From: Clostridia bacterium | GTDB taxonomy: Bacteria > Bacillota > Clostridia > Oscillospirales > Acutalibacteraceae | Reading direction: 5' to 3' | Assembly: GCA_017403265.1 (NCBI GenBank) | Contig: JAFQOJ010000053.1 | Location: 1-32,281, forward strand | DNA: 32,281 nucleotides | Shown: positions 21,876 through 31,252 of the stretch, piece after piece | Numbering within the stretch: position 1 is the first letter of the stretch | How the letters are laid out: the number at the start of each line of letters is the position of its first letter | The notes under the pieces: model-generated | What the model was told of the DNA's origin: nothing | Database searches by the model: none | The model's input: the letters and a program-made list of their open reading frames with translations, nothing else | Position numbers and translations under genes: made by a program

Positions 21876-24107
21876 ATGAAACACGATAATTGGAACGGTT
21901 TTAAAAACGGTGTTTGGCAGGATGAGATAAATGTTAGAGATTTTATTCAGCAAAACTACACCGAATATAAGGGTGATGATTCCTTTTTAGCCGAGGCTAC
22001 ACCCCGCACTAAAGATCTTATGAAAAAGCTTAACGCTCTATTTATGGTAGAGCGTCAGTTCGGCGGTGTATTGGATATTGATACTGCTACTGTTTCTTCG
22101 CTCACTTCATTTGAGCCGGGTTATTTAGATAAAGAAAACGAGATTATAGTAGGTCTTCAAACCAACCGCCCCTTAAAGCGCGGTATTAACCCCTTTGGTG
22201 GTATTCGTATGGCAAGACAGGCCTGCAACGCTTACGGCTATAAATTAAGTGAAAAGATTGAAAATGAATTTCAGTATAGAACAACCCATAACGAAGGTGT
22301 TTTCAGAAGCTATACCAATGAAATGAGATTGGCTCGTAGAAGCCATGTTATTACAGGACTACCCGATGCTTACGGAAGAGGTCGTATTATAGGCGACTAC
22401 CGCCGTGTAGCGCTTTACGGTATCAACCGCCTTATAGAAGAAAAGCAAAAGGATAAGGAAAAGCTGGGTGAGGGTAACTTCAGCGATGAAGAAATCCGCC
22501 TTGCTGAAGAGCTTTTTAAACAGATTTCTTTCTTAGGTTATATGAAAGATATGGCTGAGATGTACGGCTACGATATAAGCGGACCCGCCAAGGATACACG
22601 CGAGGCTGTACAGTGGACCTATTTTGCATACCTTGCCGCTATTAAGGAGCAAAACGGCGCAGCAATGAGTATGGGTAGAGTAAGCACCTTCTTTGATATT
22701 TATATTGAGCGCGATATCAAAAACGGTACTTTAACTGAAGAAGGCGCACAGGAAATTATTGATGATTTCGTAATGAAGCTTCGTATGGCGCGTCACCTCC
22801 GCACACCAGAATATAACGAGCTTTTTGGCGGTGACCCAATGTGGATTACCGAAGCGGTAGGCGGTATGGGTGAGGATGGAAGAACCTTAGTTACAAAGTC
22901 AAGCTTCCGTATTCTTAATACCCTTTATACACTAGGCTCTTCACCTGAACCTAACCTTACTGTTTTATGGTCGAATGCGCTGCCGCGCGGCTTTAAAAAG
23001 TTTTGCACCAAGGTTTCTATTGATACTGATTCTATTCAATATGAAAATGATGACCTTATGCGCCCGATTTACGGCGACGATTATGCAATCGCTTGTTGTG
23101 TTTCGGCTATGCGTGTAGGTAAGCAGATGCAGTTCTTCGGCGCCCGTTGTAATTTGCCTAAATTATTGCTTATTGCTTTAAACGGCGGATATGATACTAC
23201 AAGTGATATTCATATTGGTCCGCAAAAATCGGTAATAGATGGCGATGTGCTTGATTACGATAAGGTAATGGAGCGTGTGGATGAATATTTAGCTTGGCTT
23301 GCAAAGCTCTATGTTAATACAATGAACATTATCCACCGCACCCACGATAAATATGCTTATGAAAAATCCCAAATGGCTTTGCACGATACCAAGGTTGAGC
23401 GTCTTATGGCGTTTGGTGTAGCGGGTCTTTCGGTTATAACCGACTCGTTAAGCGCTATTAAATACGCAAATGTTAAGCCTATAAAGGATTCACGTGGATA
23501 TATTATAGATTTCGAAACCGTGGGTGAATTCCCAACCTTTGGTAACGATGATGACCGAGTTGACTCAATCGCACAGGAAATAGCACACAAAACTATTGTA
23601 GAGCTTCGTAAAACACCTACCTACCGGGATGCTATTCATACCCTTTCGGTGCTTACTATTACATCCAATGTTATGTACGGTAAGAATACAGGTGCTACAC
23701 CTGACGGCAGAAAAGCAGGCGATGCATTCGCACCAGGTGCCAACCCCATGCATAACCGCGAAAAGAATGGAGCCTTGGCATCGCTTAACTCGGTTGCTAA
23801 AATCAGCTATGACGACTGCCGTGACGGTATTTCTAATACCTTCTCTATCACTCCCGAAACCTTGGGCAAGGAAAAGGGCGAGCAGATTAACAATCTGGTA
23901 GCTATTTTAGACGGATATTTTGCAAAAAATGCTCACCATATCAATGTAAATGTGCTCAACCGTGAAACCTTGATTGAAGCATATAATGACCCTGAAGCTT
24001 ACCCCAACCTTACAATTCGTGTTTCTGGTTATGCAGTAAACTTCCATAAGTTGTCAAAGGAACAGCAAAAGGAAGTTATAAGCCGTACCTTCCATGAGGT
24101 TATGTAA
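21876..24107 (+). CDS. pflB: Pyruvate formate-lyase (formate C-acetyltransferase), 743 aa
   Basis: Glycyl-radical enzyme that converts pyruvate and CoA to acetyl-CoA and formate in the anaerobic cytosol. The adjacent catalytic cysteines Cys407-Cys408 lie in [12 protein letters not shown], and the radical glycine is Gly718 in [11 protein letters not shown], 25 residues from the end. [21 protein letters not shown] is also characteristic of true PFL rather than the diol-dehydratase-like relatives. Length is close to the usual ~740-760 aa. The start at 21876 has AAGGAGA five bases upstream. Its mRNA leader is a ZTP riboswitch plus terminator, tying expression to one-carbon demand. pflA follows with a one-base overlap. 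Confidence 0.97.
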   Translation: MKHDNWNGFKNGVWQDEINVRDFIQQNYTEYKGDDSFLAEATPRTKDLMKKLNALFMVERQFGGVLDIDTATVSSLTSFEPGYLDKENEIIVGLQTNRPLKRGINPFGGIRMARQACNAYGYKLSEKIENEFQYRTTHNEGVFRSYTNEMRLARRSHVITGLPDAYGRGRIIGDYRRVALYGINRLIEEKQKDKEKLGEGNFSDEEIRLAEELFKQISFLGYMKDMAEMYGYDISGPAKDTREAVQWTYFAYLAAIKEQNGAAMSMGRVSTFFDIYIERDIKNGTLTEEGAQEIIDDFVMKLRMARHLRTPEYNELFGGDPMWITEAVGGMGEDGRTLVTKSSFRILNTLYTLGSSPEPNLTVLWSNALPRGFKKFCTKVSIDTDSIQYENDDLMRPIYGDDYAIACCVSAMRVGKQMQFFGARCNLPKLLLIALNGGYDTTSDIHIGPQKSVIDGDVLDYDKVMERVDEYLAWLAKLYVNTMNIIHRTHDKYAYEKSQMALHDTKVERLMAFGVAGLSVITDSLSAIKYANVKPIKDSRGYIIDFETVGEFPTFGNDDDRVDSIAQEIAHKTIVELRKTPTYRDAIHTLSVLTITSNVMYGKNTGATPDGRKAGDAFAPGANPMHNREKNGALASLNSVAKISYDDCRDGISNTFSITPETLGKEKGEQINNLVAILDGYFAKNAHHINVNVLNRETLIEAYNDPEAYPNLTIRVSGYAVNFHKLSKEQQKEVISRTFHEVM

Positions 24108-24826
24108 TGGGTAGAATCAGTTCGTTACTATCTTTAGGTACACTTGACGGACCGGGTATACGCTATGTTGTGTTTATGCAGGGTTGTCCTTTGCGGTGTG
24201 CTTGCTGTCATAACCCAGAAACCCACGATATAAACGGTGGGCAAGAGTATACCGCAGACGAGATAGTCGAAAAGGTTGTAAAGTATAAAGAATACTTTGG
24301 TGAAGACGGCGGCATAACCCTTTCAGGAGGTGAGCCACTGCTTCAAGCCGAGTTTGCTACCGAAATTTTTAAAAAGGCAAAGGAGAACGGGATAAACACC
24401 TGCCTTGATACAAGCGGTTGTATTTTAAATGAGAGCGTTAAAGAATTGCTCAAGTATACCGATTACTGTATGCTAGATATTAAGTATTCAACCGATGAGC
24501 TTTATCAAAAATATGTAGGCTGCGGTATCGATACTCCGCTTGAATTTTTAAGGTATTTACACCAAAACAAAATACCTACCCGTATAAGACAGGTTATAGT
24601 GCCTACTATCAACGATACAAAAGCTGATACAGATGCTTTATATGAGCTTATAAAAGACTTTGAAATTGATAAGGTAGAGCTTTTGCCCTTTAAGAAAATA
24701 TGTCAGACTAAATATGACAGTATGGGCATAGAGTTCCCATTTGGGAGTATTCCCTCGGCAAATGCAAAATCCACAAAAATCTTACAGGATAATATAAACA
24801 GTAAACTTAAAGAAAAAATCCTTTAG
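24107..24826 (+). CDS. pflA: Pyruvate formate-lyase activating enzyme, 239 aa
   Basis: Radical SAM enzyme that abstracts a hydrogen from Gly718 of PflB. The iron-sulfur motif CxxxCxxC is Cys27, Cys31 and Cys34 in GCPLRCACCHNPE, and the SAM-contact segment GGITLSGGEPLLQ follows near residue 65. It lacks the extra ferredoxin insert found in activases of other glycyl-radical enzymes, in keeping with a PFL-specific activase; length is typical (~240-250). The start ATG shares its A with the pflB stop TAA, and GAGG in the last pflB codons serves as ribosome site, so the two are translationally coupled. Its final codons lie inside the terminator hairpin. Confidence 0.96.
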   Translation: MGRISSLLSLGTLDGPGIRYVVFMQGCPLRCACCHNPETHDINGGQEYTADEIVEKVVKYKEYFGEDGGITLSGGEPLLQAEFATEIFKKAKENGINTCLDTSGCILNESVKELLKYTDYCMLDIKYSTDELYQKYVGCGIDTPLEFLRYLHQNKIPTRIRQVIVPTINDTKADTDALYELIKDFEIDKVELLPFKKICQTKYDSMGIEFPFGSIPSANAKSTKILQDNINSKLKEKIL

Positions 24827-24849
24827 AGTTATACTCTAAAGGATTTTTT
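24813..24849. terminator. Bidirectional terminator between pflA and lplA
   Basis: A 17-bp perfect stem: 24813-24829 pairs with 24833-24849 around a TAT loop. A-runs on one side and T-runs on the other make it an intrinsic terminator on both strands. The 5' arm includes the last codons and stop of pflA (24824-24826). Confidence 0.9.
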
Positions 24850-24870
24850 GTAGTGTTTGTATAAGTTAAG

Positions 24871-25851
24871 TCAGTCTGTTAAGGCATTGCGAAGGATACT
24901 TAAAGTATCGTCACAAATAGTGGTATCAAGGACATTTTTTATGTGGCTTTCAATGGTAGGAAGATTAAATTCCACACCAAGTAAAGCGGCTTCAATTTTT
25001 TCTGAGAGTGAAAAATCCATAGAGTCGGTAAAAACCTTAATTTGCGTAATTTTACCGCCCGAAAGGTTAAGATTGATTTCTAAGTCCCCCCACGAAAAAC
25101 GCTTATAGGTACTAAGCGAAAAGGGGGGAGTTTTGCCGTAAATATAATCCCAACTACTAAAAAGCAGGGCGCGGTCTTTGATTTGTTGATTTATATCACA
25201 GTCTACCACATCGGACGGCAAGTTTAAAACAAACTCGGCTGCTTTTATTAAATAATTTGACATAATGTCTGGTGTTAAATCAGGGTTAAGCTGATTTAGA
25301 TTAACAACCCTTGCTTCAACCGATTTTACACCCTTGGCGTTTAGCTTTTGCTGTTTTGGGGTTAAATATCGTTTAATTTTTTCGCTTTCGGTTGAAATTA
25401 GCAGGGTGCCGTGGTGGTATGCCTTGCCTTTTGCGTGATAAAAAGCATTGCCCGAAAATTTTTTACCAAGGGCCAGTATATCGTTGCGCCCCGAAATTTC
25501 TACAGGAATATTTGCGAATTCGCACGCTTTTTTAATGATTTGCAAATTTGTATTGAGGTTATAATTTTCTTCGCTGCAAATAAAGGTAAAGTTAAGGTTG
25601 CCTTTGTCGTGAAAAACTGCGCCCCCGCCCGAGAGTCTTCGCGCAACAAAACCACCCTCGGCTTCCAGTAAACTGCAGTTGCACTCTGCCCAAGGATTTT
25701 GATTACTGCCTATAACTATCGTATTGTCGTTTTGCCAAAGAAATAGCCTAAAAACATTATTTTCTACGGTATCAAGCAAATATTTTTCACAGGATAAATT
25801 TTCATAAGGGTTTAAAGAATTGCTTTTGTAAATCTCTAAATGCGAAACCAT
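24871..25851 (-). CDS. lplA: Lipoate-protein ligase A, 326 aa
   Basis: Activates free lipoate with ATP and attaches it to the lysine of lipoyl domains. The lipoate/ATP-binding block RRLSGGGAVFHDKGNLNFTF is near residues 70-90, and the catalytic-lysine segment NDILALGKKFSGNAFYH near 123-139. The C-terminal accessory domain (WDYIYGKTPPF onward) is present, so this is a complete, self-sufficient ligase of usual length (~330). Start at 25851 with AAGGTG five bases upstream. It is divergent from the E2-E3-E1 operon, whose E2 has a lipoyl domain; salvage of external lipoate is therefore the probable route. No lipA or lipB is in the window. Confidence 0.95.
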   Translation of the reverse strand: MVSHLEIYKSNSLNPYENLSCEKYLLDTVENNVFRLFLWQNDNTIVIGSNQNPWAECNCSLLEAEGGFVARRLSGGGAVFHDKGNLNFTFICSEENYNLNTNLQIIKKACEFANIPVEISGRNDILALGKKFSGNAFYHAKGKAYHHGTLLISTESEKIKRYLTPKQQKLNAKGVKSVEARVVNLNQLNPDLTPDIMSNYLIKAAEFVLNLPSDVVDCDINQQIKDRALLFSSWDYIYGKTPPFSLSTYKRFSWGDLEINLNLSGGKITQIKVFTDSMDFSLSEKIEAALLGVEFNLPTIESHIKNVLDTTICDDTLSILRNALTD

Positions 25852-25868
25852 AAAATCACCTTTTAACT

Positions 25869-25897
25869 ATTGTAAAACAAATTGTTATAAATGTCAA
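25869..25897 (-). promoter_or_regulatory. Promoter of lplA
   Basis: Minus-strand -35 TTGACA (25892-25897), 17-nt spacer, -10 TACAAT (25869-25874). It leaves a very short leader of about 11 nt before the ATG at 25851. Back to back with the E2 promoter. Confidence 0.8.
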
Positions 25898-25915
25898 TTT
25901 TTTATCAATTTTGTG

Positions 25916-25944
25916 TTGACGCTAGGATTTTGATATGCTAGAAT
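25916..25944 (+). promoter_or_regulatory. Promoter of the 2-oxo-acid dehydrogenase operon
   Basis: -35 TTGACG (25916-25921), 17-nt spacer, -10 TAGAAT (25939-25944). The leader is about 140 nt, unusually long for this window. Confidence 0.7.
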
Positions 25945-25950
25945 ATACAG

Positions 25951-26072
25951 TGTATGAGTCTATGTTGTGGTTGCTTATTGTTGAAGTCATTTTTTAATGT
26001 ATTTTTGACTGTAAAAAGCAAGCATTACAAAGGCAAATTAAGCAATCTGACAGGCAAGTGTAGAACTGCCTA
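25951..26072 (+). promoter_or_regulatory. Structured leader of the E2-E3-E1 operon
   Basis: A single segment, GGTTGCTTA (25969-25977), can pair with TAAGCAATC (26039-26047) over 9 bp, or through TTGCTT with AAGCAA at 26016-26021. A small hairpin, AGGC/GCCT with AGT/ACT (26052-26071), ends six bases before the ribosome site. It matches no riboswitch class I recognise. A regulatory role is a guess. Confidence 0.35.
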
Positions 26073-26090
26073 GTATAAGGAGGGTTTATT

Positions 26091-27326
26091 TTGGCAAATG
26101 CAGTAATTATGCCAAAAGCCGGAATAACAGTTGAAAGCTGTATTATCGGCACTTGGGAAAAGAAGGTTGGAGACGAAGTAAATGTAGAAGATGTACTCTT
26201 TACTTACGAAACCGACAAGGCAAGCTTTGAATGTGAATCAACTGCGCAAGGAACATTGCTTGAAATATTTTTCGAAGACGGCGATGAGGTTCCTTGTCTT
26301 GTAAATGTATGTGCTATAGGTACAAAGGGTGAGGACTGTTCCGCTCTTCGTCCTGATGCTGCTAATGACACAGTAGAGGAAGCACCGCAAGAAAAGCCTG
26401 AAGCACCCGTAGTAAATATTGCTGAAACCACAGCGGTACAGGGTAGTGCAACTGCAATTTCTCCAAGGGCTAAAAAATTAGCTGAGCGTGCAGGGATTGA
26501 TGCTTCATTGGCTACACCTACAGGTCCTAACGGCAGAATAATTGAAAGAGATGTTAGGGAGATAATGAATAACGCTACCGCAAAGGCTGTTGTTCAAGAT
26601 GCTGTTCCTGCAAAGGCGGTAGAAGTAGCAGAAGAATATGAAGACATTAAGTTTAGCGGTATACGCCGTGCTATTAGTGAATCAATGCATAAATCCTTGT
26701 CTACAATAGCACAGCTTACCCACAACACAAGCTTTGATGCTTCGGCAATTCTTGCATACAGAAAGCAGCTTAAGGCTATAGGCGGCGATTATGCAGGTAT
26801 AACTTTGGGCGACATTGTACTTTACGCGGTATCACGCACACTTCTTAATCACCCTGACCTTAATGCAAATATGCTTGATAATAACACCATTAGAAGATTT
26901 AAACATGTAAATCTTGGCGTTGCTGTTGATACACCGCGTGGCCTTATGGTGCCTACAATTTTCCACGCTGATGAGATGAGCTTGCTCGAAATTTCTAAGG
27001 CTACAAAAGAGCTTGCGGCACAGTGCAGGGAGGGTAATATAAGCCCCGATAAGCTATCGGGCGGCACATTTACCGTTTCAAATCTTGGTAGTTTAGGTGT
27101 TGAATCCTTTACACCTGTTATAAATCCTCCGCAAACAGGCATTTTAGGTGTTTGCAATATAGTTGATAAAGTGCGTAAGGGTGCAGACGGTGAAATTGAG
27201 CTTTATTCCGCAATGGGACTTAGCCTTACATACGACCATCGCGCAGTAGATGGCAGTCCTGCCGCTCGCTTCCAGAAAGAGCTTGGCGAAAATCTTGAAA
27301 ATTTCACCGTGCTGCTGGCTTTATAG
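26091..27326 (+). CDS. 2-oxo-acid dehydrogenase E2 (dihydrolipoamide acyltransferase), 411 aa
   Basis: Core subunit of a lipoyl-dependent 2-oxo-acid dehydrogenase complex. Domains: one lipoyl domain (1-~78) with the lipoylated Lys43 in ETDKASFE; an Ala/Glu-rich linker; the peripheral-subunit binding domain (SPRAKKLAERAG to RDVREIM, ~118-156); a second linker; and the acyltransferase domain (~185-411) with catalytic His383 and Asp387 in YDHRAVDGS. Start is a TTG at 26091: AAGGAGGG lies six bases before it, and the next ATG in any frame (26098) runs into a stop at once. It leads the operon, 11 bp before lpdA. The acyl group (acetyl versus branched-chain or acetoin-derived) cannot be assigned from motifs. 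Confidence 0.93.
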   Translation: MANAVIMPKAGITVESCIIGTWEKKVGDEVNVEDVLFTYETDKASFECESTAQGTLLEIFFEDGDEVPCLVNVCAIGTKGEDCSALRPDAANDTVEEAPQEKPEAPVVNIAETTAVQGSATAISPRAKKLAERAGIDASLATPTGPNGRIIERDVREIMNNATAKAVVQDAVPAKAVEVAEEYEDIKFSGIRRAISESMHKSLSTIAQLTHNTSFDASAILAYRKQLKAIGGDYAGITLGDIVLYAVSRTLLNHPDLNANMLDNNTIRRFKHVNLGVAVDTPRGLMVPTIFHADEMSLLEISKATKELAAQCREGNISPDKLSGGTFTVSNLGSLGVESFTPVINPPQTGILGVCNIVDKVRKGADGEIELYSAMGLSLTYDHRAVDGSPAARFQKELGENLENFTVLLAL

Positions 27327-27337
27327 GGGGGTAAACA

Positions 27338-28705
27338 ATGGAAATTTTTGATGTGTTAGTAATAGGCGGCGGTCCAGGTGGATATCTTTGCGCCGAAAGA
27401 GCCGCACAAAATGGTATGAAGGCTGCAGTTTTTGAAAAGAAAAGTCTTGGCGGTACCTGTCTTAATGAAGGTTGCATACCTACTAAAACTCTTTTAAACT
27501 CTTCAAAAATGTACCGCCACGCAAAAGAAAGTGAAGCTTTCGGTGTTACGGCGGAAAATGTAAAGTACGACCACGCTAAAGTTATAGAGCGTAAGAACGC
27601 TGTGGTAAAAACCCTTGTTGCAGGTGTTGGCGCTACAATGAAGGCCAACAAGGTTACAGTTGTAAGCGAAAATGCAGTAATTAAAGGCAAAACCCAGAAC
27701 GGCTTCGCGGTTGAAGCCGCAGGTGTCGAGTACATCGGTAAAAGGCTTGTAATCGCTACAGGTTCGGAAACGGTGGTACCGCCCGTACCGGGACTTAAAG
27801 AGGGGTTACAAAGCGGCTTTGTTGTTACCAACCGTGAAGCTTTGGATGAAAAAACTTTACCGAATAGTCTTGTGGTTATCGGTGGCGGAGTAATAGGTCT
27901 TGAAATGGCATATTATTTTGCAAGCGTAGGTACAAAGGTTACCGTTATTGAAATGATGCCTAAAATCGCAGGCGCTACTGACGCGGAAATTTGTAAGGTT
28001 CTAATGGACTCGTTTACAAAACGCGGTATGGAATTCAAGCTTTCTTCAAAGGTGCTAGAAGTTAAAGAAAGCAGTGTAATTTATGAAGAAAACGGCGAGA
28101 AAAAGGAAATTGCCTGTGATAAGGTATTGCTTTCTGCCGGCAGAAAGCCCTCAACCGCTAATGTAGGCATTGAAACCTTACAGCTCCAAATGGATAGAGC
28201 TGCAATAAAAACCGACAGACATCTTTGTACAAATGTTTCAGGTGTTTATGCAATAGGCGACTGTAACGGAAAGCTTATGCTCGCTCACACCGCTTACCGT
28301 GAGGCAGAGGTTGCAGTAAATCATATGCTAGGTAAAAATGACGAAGTGCGTTACGATGTAATTCCGTCAGTTATTTATACCGACCCCGAGGTTGCAAGCG
28401 TAGGGTTAAGTCAGGAAGCGGCAGAAGAAAAGGGACTGAAGGTAAAGGAAGTAAAATTACCAATGTCCTATGCGGGCCGTTATCTTGCCGAAACAAACGG
28501 TGGAAAAGGCTTTATCAAGCTTGTAGTTGACACCGATAGAAACCGTTTGGTAGGTTGTCATATGGTGGGCTCATATGCTTCGGAAATTATAATGACCGCT
28601 ACTATGATGGTTGATACCGAGCTTACACCAAGCCGTTTACAAAAATTGGTGTTCCCACATCCCACAGTTGCAGAAATAATCCGAGAAGCTATCTTTCATA
28701 TTTAA
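27338..28705 (+). CDS. lpdA: Dihydrolipoyl dehydrogenase (E3), 455 aa
   Basis: Flavoprotein that reoxidises the dihydrolipoyl arm of E2 and reduces NAD+. The FAD motif GGGPGGYLCAE starts near residue 9; the redox disulfide is Cys41-Cys46 in GGTCLNEGCIPTK. The NAD-binding motif GGGVIGLEMA lies near residue 186, a second FAD contact YAIGDCNGKLMLAH near 305, and the C-terminal interface residues HPTVAEIIREA are intact. There is no extra lipoyl domain at the N-terminus. Start at 27338 (ATG) is preceded by GGGGGG. It sits between E2 and E1, which is a less common order than E1-E2-E3. Confidence 0.95.
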   Translation: MEIFDVLVIGGGPGGYLCAERAAQNGMKAAVFEKKSLGGTCLNEGCIPTKTLLNSSKMYRHAKESEAFGVTAENVKYDHAKVIERKNAVVKTLVAGVGATMKANKVTVVSENAVIKGKTQNGFAVEAAGVEYIGKRLVIATGSETVVPPVPGLKEGLQSGFVVTNREALDEKTLPNSLVVIGGGVIGLEMAYYFASVGTKVTVIEMMPKIAGATDAEICKVLMDSFTKRGMEFKLSSKVLEVKESSVIYEENGEKKEIACDKVLLSAGRKPSTANVGIETLQLQMDRAAIKTDRHLCTNVSGVYAIGDCNGKLMLAHTAYREAEVAVNHMLGKNDEVRYDVIPSVIYTDPEVASVGLSQEAAEEKGLKVKEVKLPMSYAGRYLAETNGGKGFIKLVVDTDRNRLVGCHMVGSYASEIIMTATMMVDTELTPSRLQKLVFPHPTVAEIIREAIFHI

Positions 28706-28717
28706 GGAGGAATAATT

Positions 28718-31192
28718 ATGCCTAAGAATTTATTTGTAGACCCTAACGAAGTCCGTCAAGCAGGTAAGGTTGTTTTTAACGACATTCCTGTAAACCAGTA
28801 CAACAAAACCATTAAAGAAGAATTAAAGTCGGGAAAATATACTAAAGAAGACCTTATTCGTATTTTCCGTGATATGACCGTTTTGCGTGAGTTTGAGACC
28901 ATGCTTAACCTTATTAAAACACAAGGCTCTTATAACGGTATTGACCATACATACCCAGGCCCTGCTCACCTTTCTACAGGTCAGGAAGCCGCTTGTGTAG
29001 GACAGGCGTATCTTTTGGATGAAAATGACTTTGCGTTCGGTTCACACCGTAGCCACTCTGAAATTCTTGCAAAAGCGCTCTCTACAATACAGAAGATGAG
29101 CGATGAGCAGTTGATGGAGGTTATGGAAAACTTCTTAGAGGGTAAGTGCTTGCGCGCAACCGAGAAGTTGGGCGAGTGTAAGGATGTAAAGGAATTAGCA
29201 ATCCGCTTTATTCTTTACGGTACGCTTTCCGAAATTTTTGCCCGTGAAACCGGTTTCCATATGGGTATGGGCGGTTCTATGCATGCATTTTTCTTACCCT
29301 TTGGTATCTATCCCAACAACGCAATCGTTGGCGGCTCGGGTACAATCTCTACAGGTGCGGCTCTTTATAAAAAAATTAACGATAAAAAAGGTATTGTTGT
29401 TTGCAATGTGGGTGACGCTGCTATGGCACGCGGTCCTGTTTGGGAAGCGCTTAACTTCTCAGCTATGGACCAGTATAAGACCCTTTGGGAATCCCATAAC
29501 GACGGAATGCCAATTCTTTATAATATCTTTAATAACTCTTACGGTATGGGTGACCAAACTCGCGGCGAAACAATGGGACAAGACAGAATGTCTCGAATTG
29601 CTTCGGGTGTAAGCCCAACACAATTCCATGCTGAAACTGTTGACGGCTTTAATCCCTTGGCAGTCATTGAAGCTATGGAGCGTAAGCTAGAGCTTTTGCG
29701 TAACGGTCAGGGCCCTGTAATGCTTGAAACTATTACTTATCGTTTCTCAGGTCACTCTGTTTCTGACCAAAATGCGTATCGCACTAAGGAGGAAATAGAC
29801 ACTTGGAAGGAATGTGACCCGCTAGTAACCTACCCTGCAAAGCTTGTTGAAGCGGGTGTGCTTACTGAAGATGAAGTTAACGCTATTCTAAAAGAAACTT
29901 CTGACCGTATGACTATGATATGCAAGGCAGCAGCAGACCCCGAAATCAGTCCCTATTGTGATTTCAATAAGGACCCCGCTGTAGTAGAACGTCTTATGTT
30001 CTCTAACGAAAAGGTTGAAAAGTTTGATAATCGTGAGCCTGAATATCTTGTTCCTAAGGAAGAAGCAGAAGCTTATAAGAAGATTAAGAGCAAGGTTCGA
30101 AACAGTGTAGATGAAAACGGTAAACCTGTTTCTAAGATGAAGATGTTTAACCTTCGCGATGCTTTGTCTGAAGTTATTTACGACCGTTTCTACGAAGACC
30201 CAACACTTATAGCATATGGTGAAGACTGTCGTGACTGGGGTGGCGCTTTTGCGGTTTATCGCGGTATGATGGATGCATTACCGCACAGCCGTATTTTCAA
30301 CTCTCCTTTGGCAGAGGGTGCTATTGTTGGTACCGCAGTTGGTTATGCGCTTTCGGGCGGACGTGCTTTGGTTGAACTTATGTATGCCGACTTTATCGGT
30401 TGCGCAGGCGATGAAATCTTTAACCAGATGTCTAAATGGCAGGCAATGTCGGCTGGTATTCTTAAAATGCCTGTGGTACTTCGTGTATCGGTTGGTTCTA
30501 AATACGGCGCTCAACATTCACAAGACTGGACCGCACTTTGTGCACATATCCCCGGTCTTAAGGTTTGCTTCCCTGCAACACCTTGGGAGGCTAAGGGTCT
30601 TATGGAATCAGCGTTAAAGGGAACAGACCCTGTTGTATTTTTTGAAAGTCAAAGAATTTATGATGTAGGCGAACAGTTCCACGAAGGAGGCGTACCCGAA
30701 GAGCGTTATGAAATTGAATTCGGCGATGTTAATAAGGTGCGCGACGGTAAGGATGTAACAATTATTACCATAGGTGCCGCTCTTTACAGAGCAATGGATG
30801 CCGCAAAACAATTAAGCGAAAAATATGGTATGGAAGCTGATGTTATCAACCTACATTCTTTGGTTCCGCTTGATTATGAAAAGATAGTTGAGTCTGTTCG
30901 CAAAACAGGCAGAGTTGTTCTTGTGTCTGACGCATGTGCTCGCGGTTCTTTCTTAAACGATGTTGCTAAGAATATTACCGAGCTTTGCTTTGATGACCTT
31001 GATGCACCACCTGTTGTAATAGGTGCTCGCAACTGGATAACACCTCCGTTTGAATTTGATGAATTCTTCTTCCCGCAGGCTAGCTGGATTCTTGATGCAA
31101 TCAATGAGAAGATAGTTCCGTTACCGAACTATGTTGTACAAAACGGTTGCACCGAAACAGAAGCTTTACGCCGTGCAAAGCAGGGTGTATAA
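28718..31192 (+). CDS. 2-oxo-acid dehydrogenase E1, fused alpha-beta, 824 aa
   Basis: Thiamine-diphosphate decarboxylase of the complex, with both subunits in one chain. The alpha half (~1-440) carries GPAHLSTGQEAACVG, the HRSHSE segment and the cofactor motif from Gly232-Asp233 to Asn272-Asn273, where the spacing is longer than in most E1-alpha proteins. A lysine-rich linker follows (~440-472). The beta half (~473-824) starts FNLRDALSEVIYDRF and includes AYGEDC, PLAEGAIVGTAVGYAL, HSQDW and SLVPLDYEKIVESV. Start at 28718 with AAGGAGG upstream, 12 bp after lpdA. Fusion ensures equal amounts of alpha and beta. Pyruvate is the natural guess given pflB nearby, but acetoin or branched-chain 2-oxo acids are not excluded. 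Confidence 0.92.
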   Translation: MPKNLFVDPNEVRQAGKVVFNDIPVNQYNKTIKEELKSGKYTKEDLIRIFRDMTVLREFETMLNLIKTQGSYNGIDHTYPGPAHLSTGQEAACVGQAYLLDENDFAFGSHRSHSEILAKALSTIQKMSDEQLMEVMENFLEGKCLRATEKLGECKDVKELAIRFILYGTLSEIFARETGFHMGMGGSMHAFFLPFGIYPNNAIVGGSGTISTGAALYKKINDKKGIVVCNVGDAAMARGPVWEALNFSAMDQYKTLWESHNDGMPILYNIFNNSYGMGDQTRGETMGQDRMSRIASGVSPTQFHAETVDGFNPLAVIEAMERKLELLRNGQGPVMLETITYRFSGHSVSDQNAYRTKEEIDTWKECDPLVTYPAKLVEAGVLTEDEVNAILKETSDRMTMICKAAADPEISPYCDFNKDPAVVERLMFSNEKVEKFDNREPEYLVPKEEAEAYKKIKSKVRNSVDENGKPVSKMKMFNLRDALSEVIYDRFYEDPTLIAYGEDCRDWGGAFAVYRGMMDALPHSRIFNSPLAEGAIVGTAVGYALSGGRALVELMYADFIGCAGDEIFNQMSKWQAMSAGILKMPVVLRVSVGSKYGAQHSQDWTALCAHIPGLKVCFPATPWEAKGLMESALKGTDPVVFFESQRIYDVGEQFHEGGVPEERYEIEFGDVNKVRDGKDVTIITIGAALYRAMDAAKQLSEKYGMEADVINLHSLVPLDYEKIVESVRKTGRVVLVSDACARGSFLNDVAKNITELCFDDLDAPPVVIGARNWITPPFEFDEFFFPQASWILDAINEKIVPLPNYVVQNGCTETEALRRAKQGV

Positions 31193-31252
31193 CAGGTTTT
31201 AGATTGTAAATAAAACACATAATATTTGATTTAAATTAGCGGAGTTGTTACT

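Noticed and set aside
24857-25108. 83-codon plus-strand frame downstream of pflA
   Set aside because: It lies after a strong terminator and is antisense to the C-terminal domain of lplA.
27304-27831. 175-codon open frame on the minus strand inside lpdA
   Set aside because: The plus strand has the complete FAD and redox-disulfide motifs of E3; the minus frame is Pro/Thr/Ser-rich shadow sequence.
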